DNA of 64,000 bases from Rhodopirellula sp. (GTDB taxonomy: Bacteria; Planctomycetota; Planctomycetia; Pirellulales; Pirellulaceae): the NCBI GenBank assembly GCA_003513555.1, contig DOPG01000032.1, positions 1,263-65,262 on the forward strand, written 5' to 3'. Position numbers and translations under genes: made by a program. Below are positions 18,481-25,875 of this stretch, one piece after another (position 1 is the stretch's first letter; each line of letters opens with the position of its first letter). The notes under the pieces are model-generated. The model was given only the letters and a program-made list of their open reading frames with translations, did not search any database and was not told the DNA's origin.

Positions 18481-19011
18481 ATGGTGAGACTGTCTGCAAT
18501 TCAGCATCGTCAGAGCAAACTCTTGTCCAAAGCCGAACAAAATCCGAATAACGATTCGCCCTTGATAATCATCGGATGGCGGGAATGGTTGTCACTACCC
18601 GACCTCGGCGTACCACGAATCAAGGCAAAAATTGACACGGGCGCCCGCTCCTCAAGCCTGCATGCTTATGACATTGAACAGTTCCAGCAGGAAGGGTGTT
18701 CGTTGGTTCGATTCAAGGTACACCCAATTCAGCGGCGAGAACAAATGGAAGTCTGCTGCGTTGCTGAAGTGCATGACATCCGCAGCGTTCGCAGTTCCAG
18801 TGGCGAAGCAACCGACCGGATCGTGATTCAAACAACAGCCTCATGGTTGAATCAGGAATGGACGATTGAATTAACGCTAGCAGATCGATCACAAATGGGA
18901 TTTCGCATGCTGGTCGGACGTGAGGCGATGCGTGGGCGCATGCTGGTTGACCCAGGAAGATCCTATTTCGGTGGTCGCCCCAAGCGAAGAAAGAAATCCG
19001 ATAACGCCTGA
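18481..19011 (+). CDS. RimB-like (retropepsin-like) ATP-dependent zinc protease family protein
   Basis: A 176-residue member of the family (PF05618) often encoded beside RimK; members have a retropepsin-like fold. The core motif IKAKIDTGARSSSLHA carries the Asp-Thr-Gly triplet of aspartic-type proteases, followed by VRSSSGEATDRIVIQT and FRMLVGREAMRGRMLVDPGRSYFGG, all typical of the family. The first 20 residues are a variable leader. ATG at 18481 is the chosen start. rimK begins 33 bp after its stop on the same strand, so the pair probably makes and trims poly-glutamate-type tails or peptides. The older 'zinc protease' name is not supported by any zinc motif I can see. Confidence 0.87.
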   Translation: MVRLSAIQHRQSKLLSKAEQNPNNDSPLIIIGWREWLSLPDLGVPRIKAKIDTGARSSSLHAYDIEQFQQEGCSLVRFKVHPIQRREQMEVCCVAEVHDIRSVRSSSGEATDRIVIQTTASWLNQEWTIELTLADRSQMGFRMLVGREAMRGRMLVDPGRSYFGGRPKRRKKSDNA

Positions 19012-19044
19012 AGCAGTAAACAGCCACTCTACCGAGATTTTGAG

Positions 19045-20250
19045 ATGAAGCTTGCCATTCTTTCACGTGCATCTAACTGCTATAGCACGCGTCGTCTGAA
19101 AGAAGCTGCCAGCAAACGTGGTCACAAGGTCAAGGTACTTGATACCTTGCGATTCTCCATCGACTTGGAGAAAGGCGATCCTGACCTTTACTATCGCTCA
19201 AAGCCACTGAGTGACTACGATGCGATTGTGCCCCGTATTGGTGCCTCGATCACCTACTTTGGCACTGCCGTCGTTCGTCAGTTTGAACAAATGGATGTCT
19301 TTTCGGCTGCATCCTCGGCTGGCATTGCCAATTCACGTGACAAGCTACGCTGTTTGCAGATTCTTAGCCGGCATGCAATCGGCATTCCCGAGACAACATT
19401 TGTGCGAGAGAAACGTGATGTTCTTCCGGCGATCGAAAGAGTAGGCGGTGTCCCCATCATCATCAAATTACTCGAGGGAACACAGGGCGTTGGCGTTATC
19501 CTTGCCGAAAGCGTCAAGATTGCTGAGGCCATCATCGAAACACTGCAAAGCACTCGGCAAAATGTCTTGATTCAGAAGTTTGTATCCGAGAGTAAAGGCA
19601 GAGACATTCGTGCCTTTGTGGTCGGTGATCGTGTCGTTGCTGCAATCAGACGGGTTGCTCAGGGACAAGAGTTTCGCAGTAACGTCCACCGTGGTGGCAG
19701 AACCGAACGCGTCATTCTGGACGAAACTTACTGCCAAACAGCCGTGCGATGCACACAAATCATGGGACTACGTGTTGCTGGCGTTGACATGCTTGAAAGT
19801 GACGAAGGCCCACAGGTCATGGAAGTCAATTCTTCGCCGGGACTCGAGGGCATTGAGGCCTGCACTCAACTGGATATTGCGGGCGCCATTGTTGATTACA
19901 TCGCCGCGCAAATCGATTTTCCAGAAGTGGACGTTCGCCAACGACTTTCCGTTAGTCGAGGATATGGCGTTACCGAGATCCATATTCCGGAAGGGTCCGC
20001 ATTCATCGGGAAATCAATCGATGAGTCTGGTCTCCCCGAGCAGGACATCAATGTGCTAACCCTTTACCGAGGACAAACGGTGATCCCCAATCCTCGCCTT
20101 AAACGAACATTAGAACCCAACGATCGCCTGCTTTGTTTTGGAAAACTGGAAGCCATGCGTGGAATGGTTCCGGAAAAAACTCGCAGGAAACGCCGCCCAA
20201 AACTTAAACAACTGTCCACCGATGTTGATTCAACATCTGACCCAAGCTAA
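19045..20250 (+). CDS. rimK: RimK-type ATP-grasp ligase with C-terminal RCK_C-like domain
   Basis: ATP-grasp amino-acid ligase related to RimK, which adds glutamates to ribosomal protein S6 or makes poly-alpha-glutamate. Residues 1-295 match the family: SRDKLRCLQILSRHAIGIPETTF, PIIIKLLEGTQGVGV, QKFVSESKGRDIRAFV, and the metal-binding set Asp248, Glu260 and Asn262 in GVDMLESDEGPQVMEVNSSPGLEGIE. At 401 residues it is about 100 longer than E. coli RimK. The extra part, about residues 305-375, reads like an RCK_C (TrkA-C) ligand-binding domain (EIHIPEGSAFIGKSI, LKRTLEPNDRLLCFG), followed by a basic tail. The domain call is by eye. Encoded right after the RimB-like gene. Confidence 0.9.
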   Translation: MKLAILSRASNCYSTRRLKEAASKRGHKVKVLDTLRFSIDLEKGDPDLYYRSKPLSDYDAIVPRIGASITYFGTAVVRQFEQMDVFSAASSAGIANSRDKLRCLQILSRHAIGIPETTFVREKRDVLPAIERVGGVPIIIKLLEGTQGVGVILAESVKIAEAIIETLQSTRQNVLIQKFVSESKGRDIRAFVVGDRVVAAIRRVAQGQEFRSNVHRGGRTERVILDETYCQTAVRCTQIMGLRVAGVDMLESDEGPQVMEVNSSPGLEGIEACTQLDIAGAIVDYIAAQIDFPEVDVRQRLSVSRGYGVTEIHIPEGSAFIGKSIDESGLPEQDINVLTLYRGQTVIPNPRLKRTLEPNDRLLCFGKLEAMRGMVPEKTRRKRRPKLKQLSTDVDSTSDPS

Positions 20251-20466
20251 GGCGTCTTTGGCTGAGACGATTGCTGCAACTGCACAATCCAGATTCACCG
20301 GCATTGCAGATCTCATTTCCAAGACCGCGTTCGTCGCTCATTCGTTCTGGGCATCAAGCCCACGAATTGCATCGGGGTTGATACTCGACGATCATTGCAC
20401 CTTGAGTATTGATCAGCCTAACAAGAGGCAGCGATACGCCCCACAGAATCACCATGAATGGACTGT

Positions 20467-22728
20467 TTAACCCCGTCGACTGATTACAATCAGCGGACTG
20501 TCAGTTTGGTTGGCAATCTTTCGGGTGAACTGACCAAACAGCTTGCGTCGAGGACCGATGCGTTGGACGCCCAATATCACAAGTTGCCCTTCAGCAGCAG
20601 CAGAAATTACATCAACTGGGTCATCGCTCTTGATAACGATCTGCTCAGAGTTGCCAAAAACATTGTCATGAGCCATCCGGTCAAGATCACGCTTGGCACG
20701 CCTGAATTCCGTCGCATCAACAGCAGCGGGAAGAACTCTTATGAAAGTCACCATGCATTTCTGTTGTCGCGAAAAGCTTGCCAAGAGTCGAGCAAGTAAA
20801 TGATCGTGGCCCCCGCGTCCCGCGACTGGCACAAGAATTCTCCGAGTCTCGGACAGACTCCATGCCCCGGAAGCCCTGAGAACAACCACATCACTCTCAA
20901 GCTGTCCTAACAAGAACTCCAGCGGTGAAGCGGTCTGGTCGCTATCGATTCTACTAAGGCCCAGGAGCACAGATTCACAACGATGCAGCTTAGCAACACG
21001 AGCAATTTCGGGCATCGGATCTGGGGATACTGTTGTCAAGGTTTCCACGGGTACCTTGAGCTTAGAGGATGCTCGAATCAACTCGCGCAGCACAGTCTGA
21101 GACTGATCGGCTGGGCCTGGATCTACTTCGGGATCCCAAGAAGATGGGGCAACCACAACCGTCTGTAATAATACACGGCCGGCAGCGGCGGGGACCAGCG
21201 TGTTGGCCAGTGAAATCATTGCTTCGGCATTACGAGGATTGGCAATCGGCACCAAAACCAGAGGTGAATTGCCCCGCAACCTGAGCAGCTCTGGATTGGC
21301 GGCCATGCTGGAAACATCTTTCAACCGTGCCCGCCGAGCAAAAAGCGTCAAGAACAGGATGCCGCCAACACTGAGCCAAACCACCGCAATTGTTCCAGCA
21401 GAAGGCACTACCAACCCCTGAAACACAGCCAAGGCCAAGCAGGCAGAGCCGCCTATCAACGGAACAGCGGGGTACCACGGGGTTTGAAAGGGTGGCCGAA
21501 TGACACTGCGACGCCTCACCAAGACGGCCAGCCAATGAGCCATGGCAAAAGTAATCAAGAAAATCAAGCTCGCAGCAGCCCCCGCTGCCGCGACATCTGG
21601 CAGCACAATCACAAGAATTGAAATTAGCCCAGCTGTTACTGCAATAGCATGTAGAGGCGTGTGCCGACGAGGTGACAAACGGCTCATCATCGATGGCAAC
21701 GTATGATCACGTGACATTGCCAACGCAATCCGCGATGCTGCGAAGAGATTCGCCTGCAGCGCCGTAAACATGGATAACACAGCAGCTACGAGCACGAATC
21801 CATATCCAGCTGGCCCAAGATAGTTCCGGGCAGCAATAGCGACGATCCCCTCTGGATTTTCAGCCGCAGCGTCCGCAATACCTTGTCCAACAGGAACGCC
21901 CACGGTTGTAATCACAAACAACAAAGGCAGATAAATCAACAGCGCGATGACAAGCGAAAACACCATCGCCCGGGGAATATTACGAGCTGGATTCCGGATT
22001 TCTCCGCCGACGGCTGCAATCAAATCAAAACCTTGCAAAGCGATGAAACTGAATCCCATCGCTTCAAAAAGCCCCAACGACCCGGACGAAAAGAATGGTT
22101 GAAGTGAAGCCTGAGTTGTCGCTAGTGGTTGCCAAGCAACCGACCACAAACCACCCAGAATCAGGATCCCGAAAACAAGAACCTTACCCGCGTTTGCCCA
22201 GCTACCACCTCCCCCGGACTTCAGCACCAGTCCCACTGCCAGTGTCGTCACAGCCAAAATTGCAATCCATGGTACCAGCCGCTGGTCCATGACCCACACA
22301 GGCACGGCATGCCCGAGTGTGTCGATACACTCGTGGAGCAATAACACGGAAAAATATCCAAATCCAACCGCGTAAAGCATAGCAGCAACGATCGAGGCAA
22401 ACCAAACAATCCAGCCAACTGCAAAAGCAGCCTCGATCGATAAGACCTTGCGGCTGAATGCGTAAGTGCCGCCGGATTCTGGAAACTTCGAAGCCATCTC
22501 CCCGAGGCTTAGTGCCGTCAACAAAGCAATGACACCATTCAAAGCGAATGCCAACAGGGCAGCTGGTCCAGTCGTTGCAAAAGCAACACCAGCCAACGCC
22601 AGGATACCGCCACCCACAATCGCACCAACGCCTATACCCGTTGCCGATCCAAGTCCAATATGTCTTTCGTTATCTGGAACCACCGCATGCTCGCTGAATT
22701 GTTGCGTGTTGTCCCGGCATTCTGTCAC
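20467..22728 (-). CDS. APC-family permease fused to two universal-stress-like domains
   Basis: A 753-residue protein. Residues 1-470 form a roughly 12-helix amino acid-polyamine-organocation permease beginning GLGSATGIGVGAIVGGGILALAGVAF, with PESGGTYAFSRKVL and the GFDLIAAVGGEIRNPARNIPRA motif typical of the family. Residues about 485-620 and 630-753 resemble two tandem UspA-like domains (LVLVPIANPRNAEAMISLA, RRILVPVAGRGGHDHLLARLL, VILGVQRIGPRRKLFGQFTRKIANQTDSPLIVI). Such transporter-Usp fusions are known in several bacteria and are thought to couple transport to nucleotide or stress sensing. Substrate unknown. The gene is convergent with rimK, 216 bp apart; that gap shows no gene. Confidence 0.92.
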   Translation of the reverse strand: MTECRDNTQQFSEHAVVPDNERHIGLGSATGIGVGAIVGGGILALAGVAFATTGPAALLAFALNGVIALLTALSLGEMASKFPESGGTYAFSRKVLSIEAAFAVGWIVWFASIVAAMLYAVGFGYFSVLLLHECIDTLGHAVPVWVMDQRLVPWIAILAVTTLAVGLVLKSGGGGSWANAGKVLVFGILILGGLWSVAWQPLATTQASLQPFFSSGSLGLFEAMGFSFIALQGFDLIAAVGGEIRNPARNIPRAMVFSLVIALLIYLPLLFVITTVGVPVGQGIADAAAENPEGIVAIAARNYLGPAGYGFVLVAAVLSMFTALQANLFAASRIALAMSRDHTLPSMMSRLSPRRHTPLHAIAVTAGLISILVIVLPDVAAAGAAASLIFLITFAMAHWLAVLVRRRSVIRPPFQTPWYPAVPLIGGSACLALAVFQGLVVPSAGTIAVVWLSVGGILFLTLFARRARLKDVSSMAANPELLRLRGNSPLVLVPIANPRNAEAMISLANTLVPAAAGRVLLQTVVVAPSSWDPEVDPGPADQSQTVLRELIRASSKLKVPVETLTTVSPDPMPEIARVAKLHRCESVLLGLSRIDSDQTASPLEFLLGQLESDVVVLRASGAWSLSETRRILVPVAGRGGHDHLLARLLASFSRQQKCMVTFIRVLPAAVDATEFRRAKRDLDRMAHDNVFGNSEQIVIKSDDPVDVISAAAEGQLVILGVQRIGPRRKLFGQFTRKIANQTDSPLIVISRRG

Positions 22729-22901
22729 TTAATACGACAACGTCAAGCGTGACGCAACGAGCAAAGTCGGAACCATCACACGCGGAACAGGCCCGCATTC
22801 AGCACGATAAAGTTCACAAGGGTGTGGCACACAACCGGAATGACAACTCCGCCCCTGCGTCTCATTTTCAAGTGGATGATGAGCTCAGGATTGCTATTTG
22901 C

Positions 22902-24266
22902 TCAGACAGCAGGTTGCCAGCCGGGTGCATACTCCCGTCCCCACAACGCCTGAGCTGCGGGGTTATCCTTGATATGGCCATTTGCTGAGTCAGTATTGAC
23001 AACACTCCCGGTCCGATAGGCAATGTTGCCCAAATGACACAACAAGGTGCTCTTGTGAGCGATCTCGATATCAGCGTTGGTCAATTGCCCGGTACGGACT
23101 CCATTAAGAAAATCAGCAAAGTGATCTTTATCACCACCGGCACCATTGCCGGTTGCTATTTCTTTGCCCTTCATGTCGTACATGACATAACCTGTTCCCT
23201 GTTGCACAAGTGAACCCTCAGAACCATGAAAGCTGATTCCAAACCCAGAATCATGAGCTCCCAAGGGTGACCAACTCAGCCCTTCCCAGGTAATGGATTT
23301 TCCTTCCGGAAAATCCATCGTCACCATCAAAGTATCAGGCGTTTCTTGATCATCATCATGACGATACTTACCTCCACCAGCGGTCACACGACTCGGGTAG
23401 TCTACTTCCAGCCCCCAGCGTGCCACATCGATACCATGTACCCCATTGTTGCCTAGTTCACCGTTACCCCAGTCCCAGTGCCAATGCCAGTTATAGTGCA
23501 CAACATTGTCTTTATAGGGTCGGTCGGGCGCTGGTCCCTGCCACAAACGCCAATCCAGCCAATCCGGAATATCAACGGTCTTGCCTACCCCGATGGAAGG
23601 TCGGCGATTGTTGTACCAAGTACGTGAATAAAGCACCTTACCAATCGCCCCTTCGTGGATACGCTGAATGGCTTCAACAATACCGGGCCATGAGCGACGC
23701 TGTGTTCCCATTTGTACGATACGTTTATTTTTCCTAGCCGCAGCAACTGCCAGTTCACCTTCCTCGGGAGTATGACTACAGGGCTTTTCAACGTAGACAT
23801 GCTTACCAGCAGAACAACCCAGAATGGTAGCTGGCGCGTGCCAATGATTTGGTGCCGCCACCACCAGTACATCGACTCCGGTGTCATCAAGAATACGGCG
23901 AAAATCACCGACAACCTTGGGCTCTTTCTTCTGAACTTCGCCTACTAATTCACTGACTCGACCAGCTGCTCGAGTATCAACATCACAGACATAGGCAACC
24001 TCAGTATTACCCGCTGCCATCATTCCCCGTGCGATTGCACTGCCACGACCATTGACTCCCATAATGCCCATGACAACACGATCACCAGGCGAATTTTGCG
24101 TTTGATTCTGGGTGTCATCAGCATGAGTCGATGACGTCATTGCTCCGGCAGCAGCCAACGCCACACCCGACTTCAAGAACAATCGGCGATCGCCTTCATA
24201 CTGATGGTTACGAATCGCAGCAACTGAATCCATTGTCGATCCCGGCTTGTGAATAAAATCACTCAT
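22902..24266 (-). CDS. Gfo/Idh/MocA-family oxidoreductase with Tat signal
   Basis: NAD(P)-dependent sugar oxidoreductase of the Gfo/Idh/MocA family, predicted to be exported folded by the Tat pathway: RRLFLKSGVALAAAGA at about residues 27-42. The Rossmann loop is GIMGVNGRGSAIARG and the catalytic-type EKPCSHTPEEGE motif follows. The C-terminal half (YNNRRPSIGVG, HWHWHWDWGNGELGNNGVHGIDVARWGL) is typical of the secreted planctomycete subgroup. ATG 24266 is supported by AGAGAGAG about 8 bases upstream. It overlaps the upstream PmoA-like gene by 8 bp, so the two are cotranslated, suggesting a shared carbohydrate-degradation step. Substrate unknown. Confidence 0.93.
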   Translation of the reverse strand: MSDFIHKPGSTMDSVAAIRNHQYEGDRRLFLKSGVALAAAGAMTSSTHADDTQNQTQNSPGDRVVMGIMGVNGRGSAIARGMMAAGNTEVAYVCDVDTRAAGRVSELVGEVQKKEPKVVGDFRRILDDTGVDVLVVAAPNHWHAPATILGCSAGKHVYVEKPCSHTPEEGELAVAAARKNKRIVQMGTQRRSWPGIVEAIQRIHEGAIGKVLYSRTWYNNRRPSIGVGKTVDIPDWLDWRLWQGPAPDRPYKDNVVHYNWHWHWDWGNGELGNNGVHGIDVARWGLEVDYPSRVTAGGGKYRHDDDQETPDTLMVTMDFPEGKSITWEGLSWSPLGAHDSGFGISFHGSEGSLVQQGTGYVMYDMKGKEIATGNGAGGDKDHFADFLNGVRTGQLTNADIEIAHKSTLLCHLGNIAYRTGSVVNTDSANGHIKDNPAAQALWGREYAPGWQPAV

Positions 24267-25182
24267 TGGAGGCTCTCTCTATCTGATATTGATGGTGGGA
24301 TTTCTTGGCGGGTTGAATCATGAAAGGTGGCCGACGTCCAAAGTCCTCTGCAAGCCGATCGGCAAGTCGGATATTTGCAGGCCCAGCGTGAGCATGAATC
24401 ATATAACGCCATGTCGTAGGTCTATCTCGGTACAACATGATCGGGGCATCGCCACAAGCGGATGCTCCCATCCAACCATCATCGCGCACATGCCATTTGC
24501 TGGGGTAAGTTGCATTTTGTGGATGATCAAAGTACGTCAGGCCTTCCGTGACACTTGTATCAACTGACCCACTGTAATCCATCCAGGCGGAAGATTTTTC
24601 AAAGAGGTTTTTTTCTGTTTGTAAGCCATTGCTGCCGGTCAAAACACCGTCACCAAAAACGGCCGAAATTGATCCAGCCACCCGCACCGCCAGCAAACCA
24701 AAATTCGTCTGTGCCAGTTCCAGAGATTCCGCCACGGAATTAAATGTTGTCTGGATTTCAACCAGAACACCTTGTCCGTCTGCTGGCATAATTGCTGTCA
24801 CTAATTTTTGCTTCAGCAATGGGGCGGGATCATGCCCATCGTACCAGCCAAGTTCCACTGCCATACTCGCCTCATCCGGACCATTCTGATAGGCGAGCCA
24901 TTGTTCTTGTCGAATGATCGCGTCAGTGCTGTCTGACCAAAAATCGATCCCGAGAACTTTGTTATGAGCGAACCAGATCGATCGATGATGATCATGATTG
25001 GGTGCCCCTGGGTGTCCCATCCGTGTTAATGACAAACCGGCGGGTCCCGTCAGCGGAAAGAAGAATGGTCTCGGAGCATCGTCCGCGGCGTGCCATCGCA
25101 TTCGTTCTCGACCGTCAACGACAAATGCAACCTGTTTCTGTGGTAAAGGCACCACTTGGCAGCGCGGAGACTTGGGAAACAT
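24259..25182 (-). CDS. PmoA-like (DUF6807) family protein
   Basis: A 307-residue protein of the family labelled PmoA or DUF6807, abundant in planctomycetes and related phyla and usually next to Gfo/Idh/MocA oxidoreductases; its reaction is not established, and the 'methane oxygenase PmoA' label is misleading. Visible family features are RPFFFPLTGPAGLSLTRMGHPGAPNHDHHRSIWFAH (histidine-rich centre), VLTGSNGLQTEKNLF, WMDYSGSV, EGLTYFDHPQN and WRYMIHAHAGP. There is no signal peptide although the partner oxidoreductase has one. It is first of a two-gene unit, overlapping the downstream gene by 8 bp. Confidence 0.9.
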   Translation of the reverse strand: MFPKSPRCQVVPLPQKQVAFVVDGRERMRWHAADDAPRPFFFPLTGPAGLSLTRMGHPGAPNHDHHRSIWFAHNKVLGIDFWSDSTDAIIRQEQWLAYQNGPDEASMAVELGWYDGHDPAPLLKQKLVTAIMPADGQGVLVEIQTTFNSVAESLELAQTNFGLLAVRVAGSISAVFGDGVLTGSNGLQTEKNLFEKSSAWMDYSGSVDTSVTEGLTYFDHPQNATYPSKWHVRDDGWMGASACGDAPIMLYRDRPTTWRYMIHAHAGPANIRLADRLAEDFGRRPPFMIQPAKKSHHQYQIERASNE

Positions 25183-25318
25183 TAGCCACTCTCATGATGG
25201 TCCATTGACAGAACAAACTTTTCAATGGATGGGAGAAAAAGAAGCATGTTGCGGGGCAGGAAGGCAGGAGGATCAGACGAATTGTAACAAATCGTGCTGC
25301 AGTTACCAAAAATTGAAT

Positions 25319-25339
25319 TTGTGACCAAACGTGTCACAA
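25319..25339. promoter_or_regulatory. Operator-like inverted repeat in a divergent promoter region
   Basis: TTGTGAC (25319-25325) and GTCACAA (25333-25339) are perfect inverse complements separated by 7 bases. They lie between the leftward PmoA-like gene (start 25182) and the rightward small gene (start 25399), 60 bases upstream of the latter. The half-site resembles CRP/FNR sites but the TGTGA/TCACA spacing is 9 and not 6, so a CRP site is not claimed. Confidence 0.4.
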
Positions 25340-25398
25340 CACCCTGTCATCTTTGGAATGTCATCAAATTTCCATGTGATAACAGAGTGAGGTACACG

Positions 25399-25671
25399 AT
25401 GTACGAGTTCGACGAAGAGAGCTGGGATGAACAACAGGCTGAAACGGGGCATCTTGGCCGCCCGCTCGCAGGATGGCTGATTGAATGGAAATTACCAGCA
25501 GCCGATCAACGTTTCACCCTCATCCCGAGATTCCTTCAAATTGGGACCGGGCAGTGGTGCGCAGCGGAGTATGCGACCCTTTTTCCCGAAAGAGCAACGG
25601 CAGAGGCCTATGCAGACGAATTTGGGATTCCTCTCACCGGAGCCGTCCGAATCGTGCAGCATCGCTTCTGA
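25399..25671 (+). CDS. Small conserved-looking hypothetical protein
   Basis: A 90-residue protein beginning MYEFDEESWDEQ at ATG 25399, with AGTGAGG about 6 bases upstream as a reasonable ribosome-binding site. It is acidic at the N-terminus, has no signal peptide or membrane segment, and looks like a compact alpha/beta domain (GWLIEWKLPAADQRFTLIPR, then ATLFPERATAEAYADEFGIP). I do not recognise it. An upstream in-frame start at 25294 would add 35 residues that cross the operator-like repeat, so the shorter form is preferred. It is followed by a GC-rich hairpin. Confidence 0.65.
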   Translation: MYEFDEESWDEQQAETGHLGRPLAGWLIEWKLPAADQRFTLIPRFLQIGTGQWCAAEYATLFPERATAEAYADEFGIPLTGAVRIVQHRF

Positions 25672-25723
25672 TCAGTGGCGAACTGATTTCAACCATGGGT
25701 AAAACCATGACAACTGTCCAACA

Positions 25724-25753
25724 GGCTGGGGAGTGAAGGAGTGCTCCCCTGCC
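25724..25753 (+). terminator. GC-rich stem-loop after the small hypothetical gene
   Basis: GGCTGGGGAG (25724-25733) can pair with CTCCCCTGCC (25744-25753) over 10 positions with one mismatch around a 10-base loop, 52 bases past the stop codon. A T-rich tail is absent, so this is a tentative terminator. Confidence 0.4.
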
Positions 25754-25875
25754 GGTTTGTGGCGTGAAAAACGTTAATTCCGCTAAGTTCCGACCAATTC
25801 ACCGCCGCAAATACGACGTTACCCGCCGAACAAATTCGGAGACCAAGCGGAAAATTTCAAGCAAGCTACAATGAG

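Noticed and set aside
25319..25339. CRP-binding site
   Set aside because: The TGTGA and TCACA elements are 9 bases apart and not the 6 expected for CRP, so only an unspecified operator-like palindrome is kept.
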